This document shows, in pieces, positions 12,701-21,090 of a stretch of DNA of 64,000 bases (positions within the stretch are counted from its first letter, which is position 1; every line of letters begins with the position of its first letter). A program made the position numbers and the translations under genes. The notes under the pieces were generated by a model. That model was not told the DNA's origin and did not search any database. It worked only from the letters and a program-made list of their open reading frames with translations. The stretch lies in NCBI RefSeq assembly GCF_049472135.1, contig NZ_JBMOVV010000010.1:1-64000 (forward strand), given 5' to 3'. The stretch comes from Arcobacter_B sp049472135. Its GTDB lineage: Bacteria > Campylobacterota > Campylobacteria > Campylobacterales > Arcobacteraceae.

Positions 12701-13317
12701 TCATGGGCAATTCTTAGAATTTGATCATCAACATAATGTTGGTCACCAATTCCATGTCTCATGATTTCAAGGTAGAAATCATCTCCAAAAATCTCTTTAT
12801 ATTCTAAGGCAATCTCTTTTGCTCTTTCATAACCTTTTGCACCATTTCTTACGTTTCTTTCGTTTTGTAAGTTTAGGTGCCAGTTTACTTCACCTTGAAG
12901 ACAAGCAGCAGAACATACTAACCCTTCGCTATTTTCTCTTAAAAGCTTTTTATTGATTCTTGGATAGTAGTAAAATCCATGCATATAAGCTTGTGAACTT
13001 AGATACATTAGGTTTTTATATCCTGTATCATTTTTAGCATATAAACATAAGTGGAATCTTTGTCTATTTGTTTTATCACCTATATCATCAGAGTTATGAA
13101 TATATGCTTCCATTCCAATAATTGGTTTAATGCCTTCATTTCTCATGGCATTGTAAAAGTCAATAGCTCCGAACATATTACCATGGTCAGTCATGGCAAC
13201 AGAGGTCATTCCAAGCTCTTTTACTTTTTTAGCTAGTGGTTTAATTTTGTTCGCACCATCAAGTAGTGAATATTCTGTATGTAAATGTAAATGTGTAAAT
13301 TGTGGTGTATCAGACAT
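9751..13317 (-). CDS. dnaE: DNA polymerase III subunit alpha
   Basis: Catalytic subunit of the replicative DNA polymerase, 1188 aa, the normal size for DnaE1. Order: a PHP domain (THLHLHTEYSLLDGANKI at residues 8-25), a Pol beta-like palm with GPGRGSAAGS near 389 and the catalytic aspartates in PDIDMDF near 429, the third acidic residue region near 582 (KFDFLGLKTL), fingers, a helix-hairpin-helix region, a probable clamp-binding stretch (TGSLFG, near 940) and an OB fold (about 1020-1090). No intein or frameshift is seen. It follows the patatin-like gene by 39 bases and overlaps surE by 4 bases. Plus-strand ORFs inside it are shadows. Confidence 0.97.
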   Translation of the reverse strand: MSDTPQFTHLHLHTEYSLLDGANKIKPLAKKVKELGMTSVAMTDHGNMFGAIDFYNAMRNEGIKPIIGMEAYIHNSDDIGDKTNRQRFHLCLYAKNDTGYKNLMYLSSQAYMHGFYYYPRINKKLLRENSEGLVCSAACLQGEVNWHLNLQNERNVRNGAKGYERAKEIALEYKEIFGDDFYLEIMRHGIGDQHYVDDQILRIAHETGIKVVATNDTHYLNPKDADAHEAFMCIAMNKLYDDPNRLRHSVHEFYLKSPEQIAKLYADIPEAIEATQEIADKCNLEIKLGNPTPPNFKFTRNKLEEQNVEIPFPDEEYSLENDKKLFIHECWKGLEKRLEIVPEEKHEEYRDRLQVEIDIINNMKFPGYMLIVWDFVIVAKQMGIPVGPGRGSAAGSLVAYCLFITDIDPMPYGLLFERFLNPERVSMPDIDMDFCQSRRGEIIDYVVQQYGRANVAQIITFGKLLAKGVIRDVARVLDMPYAKADAMAKLIPDELGINLTDSWEKEPKIKELCDSDPLSKRVWEFALALEGLNRNAGTHAAGVVISNEPLWKKTPLFKPSGLDTLATQYNGKYVEDVDLIKFDFLGLKTLTVIEEANKLIEKRHGKRVDFLTTDVNDKGVYELIQTGNTIGLFQIESDGMQDLCKRLAPSNFEDIIAVLALYRPGPMESGMLDDFIDRKHGRAKIDYFYDELEPALKPILETTYGVIVYQEQVMQIVQSIGGFSLGGADLVRRAMGKKIKEEMDRLKTEFADGAEEKGYTRAYTEELFDLIVKFAGYGFNKSHSAAYALVTFYTSYLKCYYPSEFMAALLTLEKDNTDKVVKYVDEVKRLGLDLFPPDINKSDLVFSAKKIDGKEVVMFGMGAIKGAGDIAINSILRVRKEGGEFKSLSDFISRIDGSKVNKRVIESLIKAGALDGFHYTRKAMLEQIEQIGEAVGNVAKAKKMATGSLFGDSEELTRIEIELEELEEFSNKELLELEKASLGFYVSGHPLDDYRDQLDQIKYTLSSEIDDIADGSQALFVGKIESITEKISKKGNKFGIASIMDLHGNIELMMFENRLKELEDDFGIDLRNPSDSEPIAFKVRISKDENFTRMNILKIESLLDAKKEKVKTKQVEKIEPPLTVAIPFDDKDDVMFKLFDIIANNQGRREFKLLVKSKLADIELETGFKVTSNVENLIKQIEGAYVVA

Positions 13318-13356
13318 AATATAATCTTTTTAAAATAATTTTTGTTTATTAATAGT

Positions 13357-14115
13357 TTATATTATATCTAAAAAATGATTTTGAGCCTCTTTAAAACCAA
13401 GAGTAAAACACTCTTCAAGTTCTTTAAAAGTGAAAAGTGAAAATCCTCTAATATGAGGACTTCCTAAATACTCGTGTGTATGAGCAATAGAGTGTGCATG
13501 ATTTTCATGTAATTGTTTGAAAAGTTTTTTATGAATTGTTTTAATTGGATTAAGTCTTTTGATATTTTCTTTATTAGATTTTGGAAATAAATCTACACTA
13601 AAAATATGATAATCTTTTTCTAATAAAGGTTTAATTGGTACATTATCAAATAAACCTCCATCAATTAAATGCATACCTTTGTATTTTACGGGTCTAAAAA
13701 GTGGAATTAGTGCAGATGAAGCCATACATAAAGTTACTGTATCTCCACTATTAAAATAGTGAAGTTTTTTCTCTTTTGTGTCATAGGCATTTACATAAAC
13801 AGGTTTTGGAATATCTTCTAGTCTTTCAATAGGAAGTAACTCTTTTACTATTTTATTTGATGAATCAATTCTAAGTAAACCATTTCTAAAATAGTTAAAT
13901 TTTAAAGCTTGCCTTACATCTTTACTTCCAAATATTTTTAGTTGTTCTTTTGCAGGGATTCCACTTGCATGAGAAGCACTTATAATACTTCCAATTGAAG
14001 AGCCACTATAAGCTTTAATATCTATATTTTTTTGTTCACAAAAGTGTAAAACTCCTAAGTGAAAAGCACCTCTAGCTGCACCTCCACCAAGAGCTAAGCT
14101 TAAATTATTTATCAT
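13357..14115 (-). CDS. Patatin-like phospholipase family protein (RssA-like)
   Basis: Predicted serine lipid acyl hydrolase, 252 aa. It has all patatin hallmarks: the oxyanion loop GGGAARG (residues 10-16), the nucleophile elbow G-S-S-I-G with Ser40, and the catalytic Asp152 in DGGLFDNVP, so the Ser-Asp dyad is intact. There is no signal peptide, so it is probably cytosolic or peripheral on the inner membrane. It overlaps the upstream lpxH-like gene by 11 bases, so both are made from one transcript that probably continues into dnaE. The real substrate is unknown. Confidence 0.88.
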   Translation of the reverse strand: MINNLSLALGGGAARGAFHLGVLHFCEQKNIDIKAYSGSSIGSIISASHASGIPAKEQLKIFGSKDVRQALKFNYFRNGLLRIDSSNKIVKELLPIERLEDIPKPVYVNAYDTKEKKLHYFNSGDTVTLCMASSALIPLFRPVKYKGMHLIDGGLFDNVPIKPLLEKDYHIFSVDLFPKSNKENIKRLNPIKTIHKKLFKQLHENHAHSIAHTHEYLGSPHIRGFSLFTFKELEECFTLGFKEAQNHFLDII

Positions 14116-14851
14116 TCTTATCTAACCAATCTATTATTTTAAACTCACCATCAAAAGTCTCGACAATAGCAGTACAATTCTCAACCCAATCTCCACAGTT
14201 TAGGTACTCTATACCATCAATGTCTCTTATTTCAGCTTTATGGATATGTCCACATATGATACCATCATATCCTTTATTTTTTGCGTGAGTTGATAAAACA
14301 CTTTCAAAGTCATTTATAAATGAAACTGAAGATTTAACAGAGTCTTTCACATATTTTGATAAAGACCAATATTTTTTTATTCCAAGTTTTTGTCTTACAA
14401 AGTTTAAGGCAGCATTTAAATATAAAAGCAAATCATACCCATAATCACCAAGAATGGCTAACCATTTTTTAGTCATAGTAATTGAATCAAAAAAATCACC
14501 ATGGGTTATATAATATTTTTTACCATTAATTCCCTGATAGTCAAGTTCATTAGAAATATTTAAAGAGTCACCTAAAACTAGTGGTACAAAGGGTCTTATA
14601 AACTCATCGTGGTTACCAGTGATAAAATGAACATTTGTTCCTTTTCTGGCTTTTTTTAAAACTTTTTGAATAACATCTGAGTGAGTTTGAGGCCAAACGA
14701 ATTTTCGTTTTATTGCCCAACCATCTATAATATCCCCAACTAAAATTAGATTTTCACTCTCATTGTGTTTTAAAAAATTTAATAACTTTTTAGCCTTAGA
14801 AAACCTAGTTCCTAAGTGAATATCTGATATAAAAATGCTTTTGTATTTCAT
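14105..14851 (-). CDS. lpxH: Calcineurin-like phosphoesterase, LpxH-like UDP-diacylglucosamine pyrophosphatase family
   Basis: Metallophosphoesterase of 248 aa. The metal-ligand motifs are present in order: SDIHLG (Asp10, His12), GDIIDGW, GNHDE, THGD and CGHIHKAEI. The fold and length match COG2908, which includes LpxH, the enzyme that cleaves UDP-2,3-diacylglucosamine to lipid X in lipid A synthesis. With lpxA and lpxB elsewhere in this window it is a reasonable candidate for that step. The C-terminal NCGDWVENCTAIVE is more typical of the wider COG2908 family, so the assignment to LpxH activity is an inference. It is the first gene of the minus-strand run to dnaE and overlaps the lipase gene by 11 bases. 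Confidence 0.75.
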   Translation of the reverse strand: MKYKSIFISDIHLGTRFSKAKKLLNFLKHNESENLILVGDIIDGWAIKRKFVWPQTHSDVIQKVLKKARKGTNVHFITGNHDEFIRPFVPLVLGDSLNISNELDYQGINGKKYYITHGDFFDSITMTKKWLAILGDYGYDLLLYLNAALNFVRQKLGIKKYWSLSKYVKDSVKSSVSFINDFESVLSTHAKNKGYDGIICGHIHKAEIRDIDGIEYLNCGDWVENCTAIVETFDGEFKIIDWLDKNDK

Positions 14852-14976
14852 ATTCGAATTTTAGAGTAGTTTGATTACAATTGAATAACAAAAGAAAAAT
14901 GCTATTTACGGGTTTTTTCAAGATTTTATAAGTTTGTTTTAAATAAAATTTAAACAATTATACTAAGGGGAATTTT

Positions 14977-15693
14977 ATGTTGAAAACTTTTACAAAGACT
15001 TGTTTAGTAGCTGCAGCTGCTATGTTATTTTCGGGATGTCAAATACATCAAACGATAGTACAGAAAGAACAATTACCAACTGTAAAAGGTCAGCAAGTTG
15101 ATGATAGTGGCAGCGCAAACTTAAGTACAAGTCACCTTCAACAAACAAATAACGAAGTTCAAGTTACTAAAGAGTACTTAAAAATTGCAAATGATCAAGA
15201 AAGATTTGTAACTAAACAGTATACTTTAGAAGGAACTATTAACTCTTTAGCAACTCAAATGATGAGAAATCAAAAGCTTGCAACAAATAAACCTGTAATT
15301 ATAACTTCTTTCGTAAGATTAGATCAGTTCAAGAAAACTACAGAGTTTGGTAGAATTGTAAGTGAAAGTTTAATTAACGAACTTTCAAACAAAGGTTTCA
15401 ATATTATTGAATTTAGAGGTCAATTAGCTGTTTCTGTTGATGATAATGGTGAGTATTTTATTACTAGAAAAGTAAGACAAATGAAAGGTAAAACTCCAAA
15501 TACTTATGTTGTAGTTGGAACTTACTCTAGACAGTATAAAAAAGTAATTTTAAATGCAAGAGTAATTGATAATATTACTGGAAGAATTATCACAAGTGCA
15601 AGATCTACATATCATCATGGAAGAGCAAATGACTGTATGATGTTTAATGATTGTAGACCAGCTAGAACTGTAAAAATCGTAAAAGAACAATAA
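14977..15693 (+). CDS. FlgO-type outer membrane lipoprotein
   Basis: Predicted lipoprotein of 238 aa. The signal peptide ends at the lipobox LFSGC (Cys21). Residues about 75-215 fit the FlgO domain: NSLATQMM, a strand with VIITSFVRLDQFKKTTEFGR, SESLINELSNKGFNIIEFRG and VVGTYSRQYKKVILNARVID. In Vibrio, FlgO is an outer-membrane protein tied to flagellar rotation and motility; whether this one is flagellar is inference. AAGGGG lies 8 bases before the ATG. A second FlgO-like lipoprotein follows 5 bases after its stop, a tandem pair. Confidence 0.8.
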   Translation: MLKTFTKTCLVAAAAMLFSGCQIHQTIVQKEQLPTVKGQQVDDSGSANLSTSHLQQTNNEVQVTKEYLKIANDQERFVTKQYTLEGTINSLATQMMRNQKLATNKPVIITSFVRLDQFKKTTEFGRIVSESLINELSNKGFNIIEFRGQLAVSVDDNGEYFITRKVRQMKGKTPNTYVVVGTYSRQYKKVILNARVIDNITGRIITSARSTYHHGRANDCMMFNDCRPARTVKIVKEQ

Positions 15694-15698
15694 TCTAA

Positions 15699-16286
15699 AT
15701 GAAACCCTCTTATTTTAAAAGCTTAAGAAGTTTTTTACTTCTTAGTTTTTTAACTCTTTTTTTAACTTCATGTACATATTATAAAAATCCAATTGATGGA
15801 GCCAATGATTTTCATTCGCTAGTTTCAAAATTAGTTGATGAGTCAGCTGCAAAAATCAAAAAAAATGTAGCATATGAAGAAGTTGTTTTAGTATCAGATT
15901 TTGTAAATATTCAAGATTTAGAAAATAAATCTCAGCTTGGTTTTTTACTTTCAAATATGTTAAAAGATAAATTAGTATCTTTAGATATAGTTGTAAAAGA
16001 AGTAATCTTTGGTAAAGAGTTTCAGTTAGGACAGCAAGGTTTTAATATGCTTGTTCGAGATAAAAATAAAATCATTTCAGATGAGGTTACAAAAGCAAGA
16101 TATGCTGTTGTTGGAACATACTCTATTTCAACTAGAAGCTTAAATATATTTATCAAGCTTATTGATATTCAAACTGGAAATATTCTTGCATCTTCTCATG
16201 AAAGAACTTCAATTGATCAAGAAATTTTAGATTTAGAGGGTGAAGAAAAAAGAAGTATTATTCTTAGACCAAGAGTAGTTTTATAA
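15699..16286 (+). CDS. Second FlgO-type lipoprotein
   Basis: 195 aa with a signal peptide and lipobox FLTSC (Cys25). The body repeats the FlgO plan of its upstream neighbour: VLVSDFVNIQDLENKSQLGF, LSNMLKDKLVSLDIVVKEV, then YAVVGTYSISTRSLNIFIKL with a conserved VGTYS core. The two proteins are diverged paralogues that probably work together at the outer membrane. The gene starts 5 bases after its neighbour. Its end overlaps the end of recJ (opposite strand) by 6 bases, and no terminator is visible between them. Confidence 0.78.
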   Translation: MKPSYFKSLRSFLLLSFLTLFLTSCTYYKNPIDGANDFHSLVSKLVDESAAKIKKNVAYEEVVLVSDFVNIQDLENKSQLGFLLSNMLKDKLVSLDIVVKEVIFGKEFQLGQQGFNMLVRDKNKIISDEVTKARYAVVGTYSISTRSLNIFIKLIDIQTGNILASSHERTSIDQEILDLEGEEKRSIILRPRVVL

Positions 16287-17846
16287 AATATCTTGGATTA
16301 AGAACTGAGCGCTAAGCTCTCCTCTAAACTCATTTTTATTTACTGATACAATCATATCAAGTCTATTTGCTAATTCAGTATTACTATCATTAAATTTTAA
16401 AGCTTCGAATATTACACCCTCGCTATTTAAAGTTAGTTTTAAATGATTTTTATCTTTTCCTATTAAATCATATTTTACTAAGTTAACATTTGAGATTTTA
16501 AATATTGGCTTATGATTTTGAAGTCCATATGGTTCAAACTGTTCAATAATAGATAAAAACTCTAAATCAACAGAAGAAACATCTAATTCTCCTAATGTTG
16601 TAGGTTCAATATGTAATTTATCTTTTTTATCTTCTAGTTCTTTATTTATGATAGCTTTGAACTCTTCAAGGTTTTCCTCTTTCATAGATAAACCAGCAGC
16701 ATTTTTGTGACCACCATATCCTAATAATAAGTGGTTAGCTTTTGTAATTAAATCATAAAGGTTTATATCAGCATTTGCTCTTGCACTTCCTTTTGCAATT
16801 CCATTATTTATAGAAAAGATAAAAGCAGGTTTTTTAAAATGATTAGACATTTTAGAAGCAACAATTCCTATAACACCTTCATGCCAATCCTCTCCCCAAA
16901 CAACAACAGCATTATCTTCTTGTTTTGAAGCATTTAAGGCTTTTTGAGAAATTTCTTCTTGTAGGGTTTTTCGATAATTGTTTAACTCTTCTAAAAGTTG
17001 AAGAGATTCATTTGCTCTAAAAGAGTTATTTGAAAGAAGGAAAGATAAAGCTATAGAAGCATCATCCATTCTTCCTGCACTATTTATCTTAGGAGCAATA
17101 AAAAAGCCAATATCATCTGAAACCAACGCTTCTTTACTCATAACTTCATTTAGCTTTTTAAAGGCTTCTCTTTTTGATGATTTGATTTTTTTTAAACCTT
17201 GTTTTACCATAGTATAATTAAGTTCAGTCATAGGCATAATATCTGCAACTATAGCAAGGGCTAATAAATCTAAAAAATCACTCATATTGATATTTAGGTT
17301 TAACTCTTTTTTAATTGCGGCACACAAATACCAAGCAACTTGAGCTCCGCAAATATCTTTAAACTCAAAATTACAATCTGCTTGTTTTGGATTTACAACA
17401 GCAATAGCAGGTGGTAACTCATCTCCTACTGTATGATGATCTGTAATGATTAAATCAATTCCTTTTTCATGAAGCTTTTTAGCTGCTTCAACTGCAGAAA
17501 TACCATTATCCACAGTAATCACTAAGCCTTTATCAATCATATCAACAATTTTTGGTGATAATCCATACCCATGCTCGAATCTATTTGGTATGATGTGATT
17601 TACTTTGTATCCAACTTTGTTAAAAAAATCTAACATAATAGTAGTTGATACAACACCATCTACATCATAATCTCCAACTATAGTTATAGTTTCATTGTTT
17701 AGTACGGCTTCTTTTATTCTTGTTGAGGCTTGTTTAATATCTTTGAAGTTATCAGGTGAGGGTATATCTGCAAGTCGTGAATAAGGATTATTCACATGCC
17801 TTGCAGACAAAATTTCAAAAAGTCTATTTTTTGTAATTTTAGACAT
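16281..17846 (-). CDS. recJ: Single-stranded-DNA-specific exonuclease RecJ
   Basis: 5'-3' single-strand exonuclease of DHH type, for recombination and repair. 521 aa, a short form as in other Campylobacterota. The DHH motifs are intact: TIVGDYDVDGVVST, then ITDHHTVGDELP, a DIMP motif (IVADIMPM), and the DHHA1 motif GYGGHKNAAGLSM. The C-terminal about 110 residues form an OB-like domain (ISNVNLVKYDLIGKDKNH). Start ATG overlaps the last base of pyrG, so the two are co-translated. Confidence 0.95.
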   Translation of the reverse strand: MSKITKNRLFEILSARHVNNPYSRLADIPSPDNFKDIKQASTRIKEAVLNNETITIVGDYDVDGVVSTTIMLDFFNKVGYKVNHIIPNRFEHGYGLSPKIVDMIDKGLVITVDNGISAVEAAKKLHEKGIDLIITDHHTVGDELPPAIAVVNPKQADCNFEFKDICGAQVAWYLCAAIKKELNLNINMSDFLDLLALAIVADIMPMTELNYTMVKQGLKKIKSSKREAFKKLNEVMSKEALVSDDIGFFIAPKINSAGRMDDASIALSFLLSNNSFRANESLQLLEELNNYRKTLQEEISQKALNASKQEDNAVVVWGEDWHEGVIGIVASKMSNHFKKPAFIFSINNGIAKGSARANADINLYDLITKANHLLLGYGGHKNAAGLSMKEENLEEFKAIINKELEDKKDKLHIEPTTLGELDVSSVDLEFLSIIEQFEPYGLQNHKPIFKISNVNLVKYDLIGKDKNHLKLTLNSEGVIFEALKFNDSNTELANRLDMIVSVNKNEFRGELSAQFLIQDIL

Positions 17847-19462
17847 TAGTCTTTTTTATTTGCTTGTTTAACAAACTCTAAAATAATTGGATTTGGAGTC
17901 TCTAAGTGAGATGTAAATTCAGGGTGGAATTGTACACCTACAAACCATGGATGGTCTTTAATTTCAACTGCTTCAATTAATCCATTTGATTGTCCAGAAA
18001 TAACCATTCCCGCTTCTTCTAATCTTTCTTTATAAGCTGGGTTTGCTTCATATCTATGTCTATGTCTTTCATAGTATATTTCTTCATTTCCATAAGCTTT
18101 TTGAAGATTTGTTCCTTTTAATGGCTCAAATGGATATTCACCTAATCTCATAGTTCCACCCATTGGTGATTTATGAGTTCTTAATTGTTTATTACCACTT
18201 TGATCCATAAATTCATCAATTAAGTAAATTACAGGCTCTTGTGCATTTTCATCAAATTCAACAGATGTAGCATTTTCGATACCTAATACATTTCTTGAGT
18301 ACTCTACAATTGATAATTGCATACCAAGACAGATACCTAAGTAAGGAATTTTATTCTCTCTTGCATATTGAATAGCTTTTAACTTTCCTTCAACACCTCT
18401 GTGTCCAAATCCACCAGCAACTAAAATACCATCTGAGTTTCCGATAACTTCGTATGCACCTGTATCTTCAATTTTTTCTGAATCACACCAGTGAATATTT
18501 ACCTTTGTATTTAAGTGTGCTCCTGCATGAATTAATGCTTCGATTAATGATTTATATGACTCTTTTAAATCTAAGTATTTTCCAACAAATGCGATTGTAA
18601 CTTCGTCTTTTGGAACTAAAATATTTTTAACTAAAGTATCCCATCTTTCCATATTTGGTTTAAATTTGATATTAAAGTGGTCAGATAACGGAGTTAAGAT
18701 TCCTTCTTTAATAAAGTGTAATGGAACTTGATAAATAGATTGTGCGTCACCTGCTTCAATAACTGCATTTCTATCAATATCACAAGATAAAGCTAATTTA
18801 TCTTTTAAGTTCTTTGGTAACTCTTTTTCTGTTCTACATACTAACATATGAGGAGTAATACCAATTCTTCTTAACTCTTGAACTGAGTGTTGAGTTGGTT
18901 TTGTTTTTAATTCACCTGCTGCTTTGATGTAAGGAACTAAACTTACATGAATGTTCATAGTTTTATCTTTTGGCTTTTCATGTCTGATAGCTCTAATAGC
19001 TTCCATAAATGGTAAACCTTCGATATCTCCAACAGTTCCACCAAGTTCGATGATTAAGAAATCTTTTTCATCAGCTGCTGCATAGATTCTATCTTTGATT
19101 TCATCAACAACATGAGGAATAACTTGAATAGTTTTACCTAAGTAACCACCTTCTCTTTCTCTTTTGATTACACTTTGGTAAACTTGTCCAGTTGTAAAAG
19201 AGTTCTTAGCAGTTAAAGTTGTGTCAATAAATCTTTCGTAGTTTCCTAAGTCAAGGTCAGTTTCAGCACCATCAGCTGTAACAAAAACTTCTCCATGCTC
19301 AAGTGGACTCATTGTACCTGGGTCTACATTTAAGTAAGGGTCGATTTTTAGCATACTTACTTTGAATCCAGATTGTTTTAAAATTGTTGCGATAGAAGCA
19401 GAAGTGATACCTTTACCAAGCGAACTTAGTACTCCACCCGTTACAAAAATGAATTTAGTCAT
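17846..19462 (-). CDS. pyrG: CTP synthase
   Basis: Makes CTP from UTP, ATP and glutamine; last step of pyrimidine nucleotide synthesis. 538 aa, the normal size. N-terminal amidoligase domain with FVTGGVLSSLGKGITSAS and the UTP/CTP-binding region (GGTVGDIEGLPFMEAIR), C-terminal class I glutaminase with the nucleophile in GICLGMQ (Cys near 378) and the catalytic His-Glu in GVQFHPEF. TTGGAG lies 9 bases before the ATG. First gene of a pair with recJ. Confidence 0.97.
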   Translation of the reverse strand: MTKFIFVTGGVLSSLGKGITSASIATILKQSGFKVSMLKIDPYLNVDPGTMSPLEHGEVFVTADGAETDLDLGNYERFIDTTLTAKNSFTTGQVYQSVIKREREGGYLGKTIQVIPHVVDEIKDRIYAAADEKDFLIIELGGTVGDIEGLPFMEAIRAIRHEKPKDKTMNIHVSLVPYIKAAGELKTKPTQHSVQELRRIGITPHMLVCRTEKELPKNLKDKLALSCDIDRNAVIEAGDAQSIYQVPLHFIKEGILTPLSDHFNIKFKPNMERWDTLVKNILVPKDEVTIAFVGKYLDLKESYKSLIEALIHAGAHLNTKVNIHWCDSEKIEDTGAYEVIGNSDGILVAGGFGHRGVEGKLKAIQYARENKIPYLGICLGMQLSIVEYSRNVLGIENATSVEFDENAQEPVIYLIDEFMDQSGNKQLRTHKSPMGGTMRLGEYPFEPLKGTNLQKAYGNEEIYYERHRHRYEANPAYKERLEEAGMVISGQSNGLIEAVEIKDHPWFVGVQFHPEFTSHLETPNPIILEFVKQANKKD

Positions 19463-19559
19463 TAAAAATACTCCAATTAAATTAAATAGTCATAAATATA
19501 TTTCGCGATTTTAGCTAAAGTTTGTTGATAGATAAGTTAAGCTAGGCTTATGAAAGTTT

Positions 19560-19590
19560 CTTAAAAGGTAGCTAGAAGCTTCCTTTTAAG
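19560..19590 (-). terminator. Hairpin after ccoG, probable terminator
   Basis: Stem of 9 bp (19560-19568 with 19582-19590), then one mismatch and 4 more pairs around a 3-base loop. It stands 11 bases after the ccoG stop on the minus strand. The T-run is weak, so termination efficiency is uncertain. Confidence 0.5.
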
Positions 19591-19600
19591 ATTTAATAAA

Positions 19601-20983
19601 TTATTTTAGTTTATCTGCTCTTGGATAAATAAACACAGCTTTTCTTAAAACACTAACTCTTTTAGGGTCTTCTTTAGCATAAGCTCTAACAGTTACTGTG
19701 ATTGGTGTGTCTTTTGTGTTATCTTTTACTAAAACTTTATTTGTTTGTAAAATAACAACTTTTTTTCTAAGTTTTCCAGGTTGTAGTGTAAATGGTTTAT
19801 ATCTTTTAATTTCAATATCTTTGTTATCTACAACTTCTAAGTGATAAGTTAAAGGTTTTGATTCAGTATTTTGGAATAAGAATATGAAATTATTCGTAAC
19901 CACATTATCCTCTTTTACTGAATATAATTGAGTAGTTTTATTAACATTTAAAAGCATATACTCTTTTGTTCCACCCATTGCAAAAAGTAAACCTAAAACA
20001 ATAGTAAGTGCAGCTGCATACATAACTGTTTGTTTTCTAATCATTTTAGTTGGTTTATCATTTTTAATTTCATTTGTACTTGACCATTGAACTAGTGATG
20101 GTTTTCCTAATTTACCCATAACTGTTGTACAAGCATCAACACACTCTAAACAGTTAATACATTCAAGTTGTAAACCTTTTCTAATATCAATATGTGTAGG
20201 ACAAACAGTTACACATGATTCACATGTTGTACATTCATCAGTTTGATTTGGTAAATCTTTTGCTTTAAAGATGATTTTCTCTTTACTATCATTGTAAATC
20301 TGACCACCTCTATTTGTAGAGTAAATAGCTTGGTAAGTGTTATCATCATAAAGTACTGATTGTACCCTTGAATAAGGACAAATATATACACAAAAGTCTT
20401 CTTTTAGGAATACTGCATCATAAATTAAAAATGCTGCAATTGCTAATACAAATCCAATTAAGAACATATGTTCAGTAGGATTTTGAATATACGCAAAGAA
20501 ATCTTCAGGTGGAACAAAATACCACATAAAGTTAGAAGCAGCAATAAGTGCTAAACATGCCCAAATGATGATTGCAATAACTCTTTTTGAAGCATTTTGA
20601 GGCTTTGAATAGTCAGGGTCTTTTTGTTTGTTTTTAATTCTTCTAAGACCTAAAAGTTTACCTTCAATTAAATCTCTAAATACAACCCTAAAGATTGTTT
20701 GAGGACATGCCCAACCACACCAAGCTCTACCACCAAGTGATGTTACGGCAAAAATACCTAAGAATAGAAGCATTAGTAAAAATGGCATTAAGTATAATTC
20801 TTGCATATCAAATGCAGTACCAAGAAGATGAAGTTGTTTCTTATCGAATGATAATAAAAAGATGTGGTTACCACCTATAGTAATAAAAGGTAAAGATAAA
20901 GATATGATAGTAGCTAATACATATCCATAATACCTTTTAATTCTATAAGGAGTTTTACTTAAAAATTGATTTTTCTCTTTCAC
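19601..20983 (-). CDS. ccoG: Cytochrome c oxidase accessory protein CcoG
   Basis: Inner-membrane iron-sulfur protein needed for assembly of cbb3-type oxidase, where it is thought to reduce copper during CuB delivery. 460 aa. About five membrane segments, with cysteine motifs GGRAWCGWACPQTIF and EDFCVYICPYSR near the membrane and two ferredoxin-type [4Fe-4S] sets (CTTCESCVTVCP and CINCLECVDAC) around residues 245-285. The C-terminal about 110 residues are a periplasmic Ig-like domain. The start is GTG with AAAGG 7 bases upstream. It is a single-gene unit; ccoNOPQ genes are not in the window. Confidence 0.95.
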   Translation of the reverse strand: MKEKNQFLSKTPYRIKRYYGYVLATIISLSLPFITIGGNHIFLLSFDKKQLHLLGTAFDMQELYLMPFLLMLLFLGIFAVTSLGGRAWCGWACPQTIFRVVFRDLIEGKLLGLRRIKNKQKDPDYSKPQNASKRVIAIIIWACLALIAASNFMWYFVPPEDFFAYIQNPTEHMFLIGFVLAIAAFLIYDAVFLKEDFCVYICPYSRVQSVLYDDNTYQAIYSTNRGGQIYNDSKEKIIFKAKDLPNQTDECTTCESCVTVCPTHIDIRKGLQLECINCLECVDACTTVMGKLGKPSLVQWSSTNEIKNDKPTKMIRKQTVMYAAALTIVLGLLFAMGGTKEYMLLNVNKTTQLYSVKEDNVVTNNFIFLFQNTESKPLTYHLEVVDNKDIEIKRYKPFTLQPGKLRKKVVILQTNKVLVKDNTKDTPITVTVRAYAKEDPKRVSVLRKAVFIYPRADKLK

Positions 20984-21090
20984 TGTAAAACCTTTCGTTA
21001 ATGATTATAAGCTTAATTATATATAAAGCTTCCTTATAATAACCATAAATAACTATAAGTAAAACTTATGTTATGAAAGAGTATTCATTA

